A stretch of 64,000 nucleotides of DNA from Bacteroidota bacterium (GCA_025963775.1 JAOQAD010000004.1:1-64000), one strand, 5' to 3'. Counted from the first letter of the stretch, positions 16,280-25,531 are shown. Notes: generated by a model from the sequence alone, not told the origin. Translations and numbers: made by a program.

Positions 16280-16669
16280 ATGGAAAACACAGAAAAACGA
16301 AAAGCCATACTCTTTGTAAGGGTAGAGCCATGTGAGATTTATTTTTGCCCCGATATAAAAGAGCGGCGTATGCAAATGCTGCAGATATACTGCTATTTGC
16401 ATAACATCGAAATCCTTATTTGCTACCGTATAATTGGCGAATACGAAAGCTTTGAAAAAGATGTGTTGCCAAGCCTTCAGGATAATAAATACGGGTTTAC
16501 GGAGCAAGCCAATCTGCTGATCATGCACGATTATTGGGAAGTTTCGTCCGGCATACTTACGGCAACAAACCTCCTCTCCGAAGTACGGAGCCTGGGACTG
16601 GAAGTAATATTTATAAAAGACTTTATAATCAAGAGGTATTCTAACCCGAAAAACAATATTCAACCATGA
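16280..16669 (+). CDS. Resolvase-fold protein lacking the catalytic serine
   Basis: A 129-residue protein with the outline of a serine-recombinase catalytic domain: AILFVRV at the first strand, then RRMQMLQIYCYLHNIEI, an IIGEYESF segment, LLIMHDYWEVSSGI, and a final strand with GLEVIFIKDF. Where active enzymes have RVS with the nucleophile, this one has RVEP. No DNA-binding tail follows. It is probably a non-catalytic relative. Its 3' end overlaps the next start by 4 bp. Confidence 0.5.
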   Translation: MENTEKRKAILFVRVEPCEIYFCPDIKERRMQMLQIYCYLHNIEILICYRIIGEYESFEKDVLPSLQDNKYGFTEQANLLIMHDYWEVSSGILTATNLLSEVRSLGLEVIFIKDFIIKRYSNPKNNIQP

Positions 16670-17025
16670 AATCATGTCCTGTATGCAACAAGCCGGTTAT
16701 CGGCCGAACAGATAAAAAGTATTGTTCCGACTTGTGTCGGAACAGCCACAATAATGATTCTTTAATTGAAATTCGTAGCAAGGTCAATCAAGTTCATACA
16801 ATTTTAAGACGTAACAGAAGGATTCTTGAAGAGCTGATCGGGCTGAACATCAGAAAAGTAAGCAAAGAAAAGTTGCTTCGGCAAGGCCTTAACTTTTATT
16901 ACGTCACCAGTTTTGAGTATGACAAAGACAGAAATTTCCGCTATATGTGTTATGAGTATGGGTATTACGCAGTCGGGAATGATTGCTATAAACTTGTGAA
17001 ACAGGTTGATAATAAAAGACACTAA
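16666..17025 (+). CDS. Zinc-knuckle protein, 119 residues
   Basis: The N-terminus carries CPVCNKP and YCSDLCRN, a four-cysteine knuckle like that of small ribbon proteins (DUF2116-like). A helical linker and a basic, aromatic-rich C-terminal part follow. The start ATG overlaps the preceding stop (ATGA). The cysteine spacing resembles that of the 91-residue protein at 1241. Function unknown; nucleic-acid binding is a reasonable guess. Confidence 0.6.
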   Translation: MKSCPVCNKPVIGRTDKKYCSDLCRNSHNNDSLIEIRSKVNQVHTILRRNRRILEELIGLNIRKVSKEKLLRQGLNFYYVTSFEYDKDRNFRYMCYEYGYYAVGNDCYKLVKQVDNKRH

Positions 17026-17129
17026 AAAAATTGTAAAAAACGAGTACTGTTTGATTATTTAAAGCATTTTACTTCAATTCCTTTTGTAACTTAATGTTTA
17101 CAGGCGTAAAGCTTGTTTTAGTTAAAAAA

Positions 17130-17184
17130 TGTCACAGAGGTCGAAAAGTGTCCATTGGAATTCAAAATAGTCGTTGTACGTTAG
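17130..17184 (+). promoter_or_regulatory. Composite promoter copy 3, GHKL operon
   Basis: TGTCAC, 12 nt, GTGTCC (17130-17153), 23 nt, then TACGTTAG (17177-17184). A TTG lies 19 nt upstream of the -7, as expected for a -33 element. The start codon is at 17458, leaving a long AT-rich leader of about 265 nt in which I see no clear structure. This covers the 17026-17457 gap. Confidence 0.65.
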
Positions 17185-17457
17185 CCAAATATTAATCCCG
17201 GTAAGATGCTTATCAAATTAGATAAACTTTGAAAAAACAAAAAAATTATTTAGTTATATAGAAATTTTAATATTTAAATTACAAGATCTCCTTACACAAA
17301 TATGAAATAAAAAATAGATGTATATTTCTGATTGTCAATAACATAGATTATTCACGACTTTTCTTTATCTTTATAATCTTAATAGTGTATTGTATGATAA
17401 AAAGTAAATTTCAATACAACTACATTTGATACTTAATATCCATTTATATAAAGAACA

Positions 17458-19098
17458 ATGAAATTAACACAACACGATATTGGCGGTGAAATAATTTCTA
17501 TTTTAACAAAAGGAATGTATGCCGATCCAAAGGACGCATTAAGAGAGTATGTGCAGAACAGCGTTGATGCAAATGCGAAAAATATTGAAATTAAAATCCG
17601 ACAAGATAATATTACTATCAAAGATAATGGTAATGGAATGGATAAGGTAGCTATGCGTAAAGCATTGCGTTTAGGAGTTTCTGATAAAAATCCTAAAAAG
17701 GCGGTAGGGTTTATGGGAATAGGATTGTACAGTTCTTTTCATTTATGTGATAAGCTTTCTATTAGATCAAAAATTACTGGCCAAAAGCCTAATAAGCTTG
17801 AATTTAAATTCAAGGAAATGCGTGAAATTCTGGAATCTCAAAAGGATGCAAGAATCGAAGACGACAACGTTCAGCAAATTGCTCTCCTTTCCTTAATGGA
17901 AGATCATACAGAGATTGTTGAATTAGAAGAAGTGGATTTTCCTAATACAGGAACGCGCATTGAATTAAGTGGACTTGATGAAGATTTTTATGAATCATTA
18001 TCAAAATTTGAAGAGGTTGCTGATTATCTCGAAAAAGCTATTCCATTATATTTTTCACCTGATTTTTCAAAGGGTGTAGAGATTCAGGAATACATAACTA
18101 AAAAATGTAAAGAGCATGATTCGGAATTTAAATTAGTTAATTTGTTTTTACAAATTAACAGCGAACAGAGAGAGCTCTATCGACCTTATAAAGATTCAGA
18201 TTTTAATCCTTATCCATTAAGTCCTATATATAAAGAACTAATCTCTACGACAGATGGCTTTCTGGGTGTGGCTTGGGGATGTTTGAATAAAGCAAATGAA
18301 GTCATAAAAAACGAAAAAGTTAGAGGGTTTTTAATCAAAAAACAAGGTTTTACAATTGGAACAAGAAACAATCTATTATCAACATTCGGAGCAAAATATT
18401 TTAATAGATATGTAGGAGAATTTATAATAGTTCATCCAAAGCTTTTACCTAATGGCGCAAGATCTGATTTTGAATATTCAAGTTTGCGAGCCATTTTTAA
18501 AAAGATTGTAGAAGACACAGCCGATGCGTATAATACAGACGCTAATCTGCACCAGGAAATAGAGAAAGCTGAACTAGATCTAGATAAACTAATTAAATAT
18601 TATAGAGAAACTAAAGCTCAATTTAACACAATATCTGGCAATACAAGCTTAGTTTTAGATACCTATGGAGATCTTTCAAAACTTCATAAAGATTTTAAGA
18701 AAAAATTTGATTCCATTTGGCGAATAAAAGACGATAGACGGAAAGATGCAGAAGAAATATTGAGTTTAACCGATACTTTGAAGACTGAACTTAGTGATTT
18801 AATTGAGCAAAAAAGAGTTAAAACTAAAAAAACAAACAAAAATAAAACTCAGATTGCTCTGGAGTTAGATCAAGCACCAAAGCCACATGAATACAAGGAG
18901 CCACAACCTCAAAATTTTAGCGAGGTAATAGATCTTATTGGAATACCATTTAGTTCAGAACTACGACAAGTTTTTCAGCTATTAGATGAGCAATTTATCA
19001 AACCCAAATCAAAAAACGATGCTGATTATGGGGAAATTCTAAAAAAATTAAAAGGTGATATTGAAGATTTATTTTCAGAAGAAAGTATAGACGAATGA
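17458..19098 (+). CDS. GHKL (Hsp90/MORC-like) ATPase, candidate defence protein
   Basis: A 546-residue protein. The N-terminal Bergerat ATP-binding fold is clear: EYVQNSVDA (30-38, N-box), DNGNGM (56-61, G1), and GFMGIGLYSS (84-93, G2). A middle domain follows at about 130-350 with GARSDFEYSS, comparable to the second domain of GHKL ATPases. The last about 180 residues are lysine-rich and predicted coiled coil. No histidine-kinase box is present, so it is a stand-alone ATP-driven clamp type. It overlaps the next gene by 4 bp and shares a promoter type with the Qat and eCIS-like operons. Defence function is inference. Confidence 0.75.
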   Translation: MKLTQHDIGGEIISILTKGMYADPKDALREYVQNSVDANAKNIEIKIRQDNITIKDNGNGMDKVAMRKALRLGVSDKNPKKAVGFMGIGLYSSFHLCDKLSIRSKITGQKPNKLEFKFKEMREILESQKDARIEDDNVQQIALLSLMEDHTEIVELEEVDFPNTGTRIELSGLDEDFYESLSKFEEVADYLEKAIPLYFSPDFSKGVEIQEYITKKCKEHDSEFKLVNLFLQINSEQRELYRPYKDSDFNPYPLSPIYKELISTTDGFLGVAWGCLNKANEVIKNEKVRGFLIKKQGFTIGTRNNLLSTFGAKYFNRYVGEFIIVHPKLLPNGARSDFEYSSLRAIFKKIVEDTADAYNTDANLHQEIEKAELDLDKLIKYYRETKAQFNTISGNTSLVLDTYGDLSKLHKDFKKKFDSIWRIKDDRRKDAEEILSLTDTLKTELSDLIEQKRVKTKKTNKNKTQIALELDQAPKPHEYKEPQPQNFSEVIDLIGIPFSSELRQVFQLLDEQFIKPKSKNDADYGEILKKLKGDIEDLFSEESIDE

Positions 19099-20111
19099 CA
19101 GAAGCATCAGCAGGAAGTTTTCATGATCATCCACGTAAAATTTTGTTTAGAACAAAATGGGCTAAGCCTATTTTGAAATTTCTTCATGAAAGACTGAAGA
19201 AAAAACTAATATATCTCGGATTACCCGGTATAAAAGCGTTAGACATCAAAGAGTGGAAAGACTATTTGAAAATTGTTATAGCTTTTCAATGCAGGAATTA
19301 CAATGAAAATACAGAAGCTGAAGATACAGAGCAAGATGAACTTATTGACTATTTGAATACTTTAGAAGCTCAGGATGTTTTAGAAGATTATTCTTTATAC
19401 ACCGGATATATTGAACAAGTAGTTATGTCCGGAGAAGATGATGATAATAATGTTTTTAATCATCCGGATTACATTACCGTATACAATTTAGATTTTTGTA
19501 ACACATTGGCGACACCTTTTCCCGTAGCAGACAAAGCGGGTAATACTAAAAAGTATTATAAGATGGACGTAATAGATAAACTTTTAGAATTTGAAAGGGA
19601 GCGTTGCAAAAAAAACGAAGATGCTTGTTTTGTAATGTTTTTAACTGTTCATTCTCATTTTTTTGAAGATCTAGTTAATAATATTCAAGATGTCGTAATT
19701 CAGAATTATATCAAGAAGAATTTGGGTGGAGCAATTGACGATCGGCGCAATGTAAGACTTCTAAAAGCGTATTCCTATTACTATTTGCGCGAACATTTTA
19801 AAAAACATGGTTTTCACACTGAAATACTTCCTACAATATATTATCAAGGAACTGGAGATCATTGGTTACTTACATTCACTATTATAGGAACACCCGTTGA
19901 AATCAATGAACCACCAATTTCTTATGATCAAAATCTTAAGGATTTATTAGAACAAAAGTTTCTGTTTATAAGTGATGCGGGTATGTCATGTTTTACAGAA
20001 AAAAAAGGTAACATAACAGAAACTGATTTTGACACTGATATTAATGCAATACTGGCCGCTTCGCACACGATACAGAAATTATTAATTAAAGCCCCCTTAG
20101 CGCAGCCTTAA
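19095..20111 (+). CDS. Unknown partner of the GHKL ATPase
   Basis: A 338-residue protein coupled to the GHKL gene (ATGA overlap), so the two are almost certainly a functional pair. I do not recognise the family. A hydrophobic strand ending YNLDFCNTL (about residue 130) and a later FVMFLTVHSHFFEDL segment loosely recall motif IV and the following strand of Rossmann-type methyltransferases or TcmP-like proteins. No glycine-rich SAM loop is evident. There is no signal peptide. Its 3' end overlaps the convergent radical-SAM gene by 15 bp. Confidence 0.55.
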   Translation: MTEASAGSFHDHPRKILFRTKWAKPILKFLHERLKKKLIYLGLPGIKALDIKEWKDYLKIVIAFQCRNYNENTEAEDTEQDELIDYLNTLEAQDVLEDYSLYTGYIEQVVMSGEDDDNNVFNHPDYITVYNLDFCNTLATPFPVADKAGNTKKYYKMDVIDKLLEFERERCKKNEDACFVMFLTVHSHFFEDLVNNIQDVVIQNYIKKNLGGAIDDRRNVRLLKAYSYYYLREHFKKHGFHTEILPTIYYQGTGDHWLLTFTIIGTPVEINEPPISYDQNLKDLLEQKFLFISDAGMSCFTEKKGNITETDFDTDINAILAASHTIQKLLIKAPLAQP

Positions 20112-22052
20112 AGTGTTTTTCTTTTTGCTGTCAAAGTCATGCGTAAGAGTTAAGTCAACGAAAATATCCTTTTTAATTAATCTGTTGAATTTATTTCTAA
20201 GCTTCCTTACTTCTGCTTCAATAGTTTTGCGATCTTCTTTAATGTTTAAATAATGGCTAAGAAGTCTTAATGTTTTGTGATTTTGGGTTAGTTGCTGAAT
20301 ATTACTAAAGTCATTATTTTTTATTATTTCTTTAGCAACAATTATTTCAAATTCATCTAGTGCTAATAAATCTTCTTTCCATCTATCAGCCATTTGATTA
20401 TTTTGAAAATAGGTTCTATTTATAATATAAGCCTCTGGCATCCATAAAATTTCCATGAATTCATCAATAGATTTTCCAAAAGCCATCTCAAAAAAATCAT
20501 AGCCAGGTGCAACAATTCCTTTTGTTGCATTTAGCATGCTTTGAACTGCTCGCACAAATTTCCTGTTCCAATGTACTCCAATATGTTTACGATGTTTTGC
20601 TTCTTCTCCAAAAAGTGGAATGTATTTCATTGGAAAAGAAAAAATTTGAATATTTAATCTTTTTCCTAAATCAACATTTATCTTAATTCTTTCATAAAAG
20701 TCTTCGGGCTTATCCATGAAATTATATAAAATATAATTTGATAGATTTGTAATGCCATACTTCGCCGCAAGTTCAACGGCGTTAATATATATCTTTTTTA
20801 TACCTATATGATCAAAGGCAAGGCGCAATGGGCGAATAGGAATCTCACTCATTAGCTTCATTATTTCTTCAGTAACGTATCTGGCATCAGTTCCTTGATT
20901 AAAATCAACATATCTCTTAGAAATTCCTTTCCTTCTGTATTGCTCATATGTAGAGGCGATTTTGGGATATAGTTTTATTAAATTTTGCTTAGTGACATCC
21001 TCTAGTTTTTCAAGTTTATATTCTTTTAGATAATTATTGTAATTTATTAAAACATCACCTTTTAAACGTGGAATAATTGAATGTATTAAATCAAAAGATC
21101 TCCTGACAAAGGCAGGATTATTAATTTTATTTTTTAAGTTTTTTATTGCGATTTCTAGTTGATTAGGTTCGGTGTACACTGCATCCTTGTGAAAGCCCAT
21201 TGCTTTTATTTCTGAAATAATTTCAGGAAATTTTGGAGAGGCAAGAACATTATTATCCATCAACATTAAGTTTCTTTGATCGCCAAACCTTTCTTTTACC
21301 TCCATAAACTTATCTATGGATTCAATTTTATTTTTATAGGTTGGTTCTAATTTAGGAACAGAGCAAAAGGCACATTTTCTGGTACAGCCTTTTGTCATAT
21401 ATGTAAAATATGCACTTTGGGTAGGGTATTGGTAATCAATTTCATATAAGATAGAATAATCAAGAGGCAATTCATCAATTATTAAATCATTGCCAATATC
21501 TAAAGATCCTGGCTTGTCTAATAGGCCTGTATGTGGTTTTATACCTGTAGCAGCAAAAATTTCATCTTTCATCAGTGACGCCATAACTCCACCAACGTAT
21601 ATTTTATTTATATCATCAACTATGTTCTTCGCAAATTCGATAGTTCTAATAGTTATTTCCCAATAAAAAGTAAATAATGTTGCAATATATACTCTATCCC
21701 ATTGATTCATGGGAGTTTTATAAGCCTCTTCTTTTAATATTAATTTAATTTTCTCCGTTTGACTTTTGCTTAGGCCGACAACAAGGTCGTCTAGGATTAC
21801 TAGCCTCTTTGTTTTTAGGTATAATTTGATGCTAACTTCTCTCTTTTGCCAATTTATTTTTTTTGCATTTCTTTTAAGCCTGTTAAGGCAAGGTTTATAT
21901 TTCATCTCCAGAAGAAGTTCCTTTAGATCTCCTTTAAAAAATTTAACATTATCGCCCTGAAGTTTATGATAAGTAGCCAATTTCATCAATCCAATAGGTG
22001 GATATTTGTTCTTATAATTTGGCTCGATTAATAAAATATTTTTTCTGCTCAT
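20097..22052 (-). CDS. Radical-SAM protein with B12-binding-like N-terminus
   Basis: A 651-residue protein. The N-terminus NILLIEPNYKNKYPPIGLMKLA has the look of B12-binding-domain radical-SAM proteins. The radical-SAM motif is KGCTRKCAFC (CxxxCxxC, cysteines 223, 227 and 230). A later region has DFNQGTDAR and PLRLAFDH, typical of the SAM barrel. About 60 residues between the strand and the barrel, plus a long C-terminal helical part, are unrecognised. It is convergent with the GHKL pair and has its own upstream region. The substrate is unknown. Confidence 0.75.
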   Translation of the reverse strand: MSRKNILLIEPNYKNKYPPIGLMKLATYHKLQGDNVKFFKGDLKELLLEMKYKPCLNRLKRNAKKINWQKREVSIKLYLKTKRLVILDDLVVGLSKSQTEKIKLILKEEAYKTPMNQWDRVYIATLFTFYWEITIRTIEFAKNIVDDINKIYVGGVMASLMKDEIFAATGIKPHTGLLDKPGSLDIGNDLIIDELPLDYSILYEIDYQYPTQSAYFTYMTKGCTRKCAFCSVPKLEPTYKNKIESIDKFMEVKERFGDQRNLMLMDNNVLASPKFPEIISEIKAMGFHKDAVYTEPNQLEIAIKNLKNKINNPAFVRRSFDLIHSIIPRLKGDVLINYNNYLKEYKLEKLEDVTKQNLIKLYPKIASTYEQYRRKGISKRYVDFNQGTDARYVTEEIMKLMSEIPIRPLRLAFDHIGIKKIYINAVELAAKYGITNLSNYILYNFMDKPEDFYERIKINVDLGKRLNIQIFSFPMKYIPLFGEEAKHRKHIGVHWNRKFVRAVQSMLNATKGIVAPGYDFFEMAFGKSIDEFMEILWMPEAYIINRTYFQNNQMADRWKEDLLALDEFEIIVAKEIIKNNDFSNIQQLTQNHKTLRLLSHYLNIKEDRKTIEAEVRKLRNKFNRLIKKDIFVDLTLTHDFDSKKKNTLRLR

Positions 22053-22158
22053 ATCGCGATAATAGATAGATTATAAATGTATAAAATATAACACTATAAT
22101 ACAATAAATATCAGAAACTATGATTAATTAATGAGTTTAATAAGTCTTTTCGAAAAAA

Positions 22159-22213
22159 TGTCACAGAAGTCGAAAAGTGTCCATTGAAATTCCAAATAAT
22201 GGTTATAAGTTAG
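22159..22213 (+). promoter_or_regulatory. Composite promoter copy 4, exported-protein gene
   Basis: TGTCAC, 12 nt, GTGTCC (22159-22182), 23 nt, then TAAGTTAG (22206-22213), with TTG 19 nt upstream of the -7. The start codon at 22266 is about 50 nt further on. An imperfect inverted repeat (GGTTATAAGTTAG and CTAACTTGTTATAAACC) flanks the presumed transcription start. Confidence 0.65.
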
Positions 22214-22265
22214 CCCTTTACCCTGTAATAGATATATATAATACTAACTTGTTATAAACCATATC

Positions 22266-23603
22266 ATGAAAAAAAATTTAGCAATTGTTTTAATCGGATT
22301 ATCTCTAAATGTAGTTGCACAAAAAGATCAAAAGGTGTTGCCTGGAAATATTGCAGTTCTTGATAGTAATAGCGTTTTAACATCGGCACCACTTCAATTG
22401 CCGATTTATAAGGTATATAAGATGGAAAATAAGCTTATCCCTGACGAATATTTTACATCAATCTCTACGAAATATTTTTCTTTTTTAGCTGTGGGGCAGG
22501 ATGTTACAGCTCCTGCAGTAAATAATTTTAGTATAGACCTTCTAGATGCAAAATTTGATATAAAAGGTGCAGTAGGAATAAAGAATAATAAATTTCTCTT
22601 GAATGTAGGCTTATCTGGTGATAAAGAGGGGAATTCCGTTACCCTTTTTGAAGATAAAAAAACAGGTGGAAAATTTGATGCAGAATTGAAATTAAGCTGG
22701 AGTCCCCTAAGAAAATTTCGTTACACCAAAGAAGAAAAAAAACGCGTTTGGGTTAAAATAAGAGAAATAGACTATAAATACTACAGTAAATATTTAAGAG
22801 ATTCTTTGTGTCCAGCTCCAGAGTATAAAGAAAAATGTACTGCCATTGCTCAGAATGATTTTATAAAATCTTTTCCTTCTGATTCTATAGCAATAAAACG
22901 ACAAGCAATTATTGATAGTGCGGAAGCTAAACAAAAAGCAATTTTTAATTCTGCTCATTGGAATAGTATTCATATGTTGTGGTTTACTGCTAAAGGAAAA
23001 CTTGGTGGGGAAAACGTCTATTCGGTTACTCAAACATTAAATTATGTGAATGATTCTGTTAAAAAGAACAATTTAATGACAGTGTATGGTGGCATAGAAG
23101 CTAATTATTATTACAACAGTCATAAAGGACTGGCATTGTTTCTTAACGTGGGGTTCGGTTACGAACGCACTAACAATATTATAGATTTAGATAAAATTTC
23201 CGTTACTGAGTCTGTATCAATGAAAGATACAAATGTCATAGATCCGAACTCTCGTAAACGAGATTTTTCAACAAAATATGATGCATTTACAGGCCAAATT
23301 AAAACTGTTGAAAATCGGTTAACATATATAAATATTTACTCTCTTTTTGGTACACAACAATTATTTGGATTGCACTTTGGGTTAGAGTATAGGGATAGTA
23401 AACATAGTAATAGTACAGCTTTTATAACAGGTCTTATAGCTAACGTTCCCAAAAAAGGAGATGCAAAAAGTGCTGTTTCGATTGAAGTTTTTTTGAAATT
23501 AAATCAAGTTAATAAAACTACTGAAATTGATTTTGGCAATGAACACAAGAGTACAATTGGATTAACTTTTAACATACCTATTCCATCATTACCTAAAAGC
23601 TAA
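22266..23603 (+). CDS. Exported hypothetical protein, probable outer-membrane beta-rich
   Basis: A 445-residue protein with an N-terminal signal peptide (KKNLAIVLIGLSLNVVAQ, cleavage after AQ). The body has alternating polar and hydrophobic strands and ends in a stretch suitable for a beta-barrel. A charged helical insertion lies around residues 155-240. No family recognised. It is the fourth gene in the window behind the composite promoter, unusual among mainly cytosolic island genes. It may be a surface or periplasmic protein; no function can be assigned. Confidence 0.6.
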   Translation: MKKNLAIVLIGLSLNVVAQKDQKVLPGNIAVLDSNSVLTSAPLQLPIYKVYKMENKLIPDEYFTSISTKYFSFLAVGQDVTAPAVNNFSIDLLDAKFDIKGAVGIKNNKFLLNVGLSGDKEGNSVTLFEDKKTGGKFDAELKLSWSPLRKFRYTKEEKKRVWVKIREIDYKYYSKYLRDSLCPAPEYKEKCTAIAQNDFIKSFPSDSIAIKRQAIIDSAEAKQKAIFNSAHWNSIHMLWFTAKGKLGGENVYSVTQTLNYVNDSVKKNNLMTVYGGIEANYYYNSHKGLALFLNVGFGYERTNNIIDLDKISVTESVSMKDTNVIDPNSRKRDFSTKYDAFTGQIKTVENRLTYINIYSLFGTQQLFGLHFGLEYRDSKHSNSTAFITGLIANVPKKGDAKSAVSIEVFLKLNQVNKTTEIDFGNEHKSTIGLTFNIPIPSLPKS

Positions 23604-23758
23604 ATATTCAATAAATATTATAAAAAACTGCTCAACGCTATGGCTTAGTATTAATCAGCAGAATATGAACGATTCTTTCTAAAACTCAAAGTCAAGATTA
23701 AATATAATTTATTTTAATCTCTTGCCAAGCCTGATAATATAAATCTGACATTTAGAGT

Positions 23759-23766
23759 ATATTTGT
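23759..23766 (+). promoter_or_regulatory. -7 promoter element before the repeat protein
   Basis: TATATTTG matches the Bacteroidota -7 consensus TAnnTTTG, 16 nt before the ATG at 23783. A good -33 element is not visible. Confidence 0.45.
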
Positions 23767-23782
23767 TTGTAAACTAAAAATT

Positions 23783-24961
23783 ATGAAAGCTATTAAAACT
23801 ACTTTTTCTTTACTTTTTATATCAATTACTTTATTTGCTCAACAGGACAAAGATTATTCTTTAGCCAAAGTAGGAAAACAAGTTTTAGGTGTTTATATAT
23901 TTGTAGCCTGTGAACCTGCAAATGAATATGATTACATTGCCACAATAGACGTTCGTTGGCACGAAGGAGATCCTGACAAATCTTTTTTAGAGCTTATAGA
24001 AAGGGGCAAAAAGAAATATCCCAATTTTAACGCTATTATATTTAAGAATGCAAAGTTTGAAACTGCTGATTTGGTTAAGTTTAGAAATTTGGAAATAACT
24101 GGAGGCGGATTTCGTGTAGGAGATAATGCAGTTTATAAAGAAGATGGAAGACCTAAATATGGGCAAATATTACAACTTGATAATACAAAACAAAAAGCAG
24201 GATTTAAATATCTTGATGAATATGGAGAAGAGAAATTAAATACTGTGGCTTATTCCAAACTGTCAATGATTACGGCGGAGCAATATAGCAGTTTAATTGA
24301 GCAACAAAATGTAGAAATTCAAAAGCATAAATTTATTATTGGCGAGAAAACTTCCTGGAGCGATGATAAAAAGCCATGTTATGGGGAAGTTGTAAGCCTG
24401 AATAATAAAAATCACGATGCAACGGTTAAATATTATAATATCTATGGGGAAGAGAAAACCACAGTAATAGATTTTTTAAAACTTGAAAAGTTTGACGAAT
24501 TAAGGTATTCAGATTATATCGAAAAGCAGAAAGTTGAAATTCAAAAACATCAATTTACTGTTGGACAGAAAATAAGTTATATTGACGATAAAATAGCAAA
24601 ATATGGGGAAGTAGCCGCTTTAGATAATAATAGTCATAAAGCTACATTAAAATATATTGACATATTTGGAGAAGTAAAAACTGTTGATGTAAAATATTTA
24701 GACATAGAAAAAGTAAGTGAAGAGAAATTTCAAGAAGAAATAAAAAATTTTCAGCTAGAGATTTTAAAATATAAATTTAGTATAGGAGAAAAAATTTCAT
24801 GGTCTAAGACGTCTGTTTTTACAAGCAAAAGTGAAATTATACTCGCTGAAATTGTAGCATTAAATGATTTGGAACACAAAGCAACAATTAAGTACTTTAA
24901 TAAAGATAACATTGAAAAGCAGGAAAACGTATCGTATTTGGATTTATCTAAATTGAAATAG
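23783..24961 (+). CDS. Exported protein with four tandem SH3/Tudor-like repeats
   Basis: A 392-residue protein with a signal peptide (residues 1-20, ending FAQ). The N-terminal about 110 residues form a domain of unknown type (VGVYIFVACEPANEYDYIA-like strand pattern, then FNAIIFKN and ADLVKF). Four units of about 70 residues follow, starting near residue 112: F-x-hydrophobic-G-[DEQ]-[NK]-xS/V-x-W/Y, then YGEV-xxLDN, KATxKYxxxxGE and YLxLxK, each followed by a helix with Q and E. The strand pattern suits an SH3- or Tudor-like barrel. The last unit carries an insertion. Function unknown. Confidence 0.6.
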   Translation: MKAIKTTFSLLFISITLFAQQDKDYSLAKVGKQVLGVYIFVACEPANEYDYIATIDVRWHEGDPDKSFLELIERGKKKYPNFNAIIFKNAKFETADLVKFRNLEITGGGFRVGDNAVYKEDGRPKYGQILQLDNTKQKAGFKYLDEYGEEKLNTVAYSKLSMITAEQYSSLIEQQNVEIQKHKFIIGEKTSWSDDKKPCYGEVVSLNNKNHDATVKYYNIYGEEKTTVIDFLKLEKFDELRYSDYIEKQKVEIQKHQFTVGQKISYIDDKIAKYGEVAALDNNSHKATLKYIDIFGEVKTVDVKYLDIEKVSEEKFQEEIKNFQLEILKYKFSIGEKISWSKTSVFTSKSEIILAEIVALNDLEHKATIKYFNKDNIEKQENVSYLDLSKLK

Positions 24962-24986
24962 ATAAAGATTATTTAATTTTTTTCCT

Positions 24987-25013
24987 ATTGCTTCAATCTT
25001 CCCTTGAAGCAAT
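24987..25013 (+). terminator. Hairpin after the repeat protein
   Basis: ATTGCTTCAA (24987-24996) and TTGAAGCAAT (25004-25013) form a perfect 10-bp stem with a 7-nt loop, 25 bp after the stop codon at 24961. The T-rich tract lies on the upstream side, so it is not a textbook intrinsic terminator on the plus strand. On the minus strand the stem would be followed by AGGAAAAAAA, not Ts. It may mainly protect the 3' end. Confidence 0.5.
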
Positions 25014-25095
25014 CTAGTATGTTATAGATTAGAACCTGGGTGTTGGTCTTAATTATGTCACTTTTACAACAGCTATTTTCGGCTGTAATCCGCGC

Positions 25096-25222
25096 TACCG
25101 CAAGTCGTGGTAAAAATTCACCTCCTTTTCCGCTTTATTTTTTTCAGCAAGCAGGAACCGAACTCTGTTCCGTTCCCTGCCTTGAACCCCTTGATTCTTG
25201 GCTGTAAATGATTGCCACTACA
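25096..25222 (+). repeat. Right copy of 127-bp inverted repeat
   Basis: This is the inverted copy of bases 1-127. Both ends are visible, except that the outer end is judged only against the window edge on the other side. It lies in an 834-bp stretch without a solid gene (24962-25795), which also contains a hairpin, a REP-like inverted repeat, a terminator and decayed gene ends. In this copy the frame corresponding to the relaxase tail is not attached to a gene. Confidence 0.85.
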
Positions 25223-25423
25223 AGAACAATGCAATGATAGTAAGGGATGTAATGCCGTTAACTGGCATTCATTTTAAGCAATGAAGGATTTATCCGAATG
25301 CCATCTTCGCCATGCGGGAAGACCTCCAGGAAAAGTGTGAACCCGAAGTTTCGTAGCGAGATAGGGCGGGATCTTGCGGGTAAAACGAAAGCTTCAGGTT
25401 GGTTTTTGTGGTGCTCTTTTTTG

Positions 25424-25478
25424 GTTACTTTTTTGAGCAAGCAAAAAACGTAACAAAGGGAATAAGGGCATTTGCCCT
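25424..25478. repeat. REP-like inverted repeats at the island edge
   Basis: GTTACTTTTTTG (25424-25435) pairs with CAAAAAACGTAAC (25442-25454) with one bulged base. A second small hairpin, AGGGCA-TT-TGCCCT, follows at 25465-25478. Such GTTAC/GTAAC inverted repeats around A/T tracts appear intergenically in many Bacteroidota genomes, as I recall. No gene overlaps convincingly. Confidence 0.45.
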
Positions 25479-25531
25479 ATAGCTGATGCTTGTTTTCAAA
25501 GAAAGACCTAACTTCGTTCAGAAATCCCCAC

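Noticed and set aside
14743-17153. Terminal inverted repeats of a transposon made by promoter copies 2 and 3
   Set aside because: No transposase lies between them, the copies face apart with conserved -7 elements outside, and other copies are single and unpaired. Not fully excluded, so noted in the finding.
25258-25440. 60-residue minus-strand frame in the junction region
   Set aside because: It overlaps repeat-like sequence, has no recognisable domain or start context, and lies where other decayed pieces occur.
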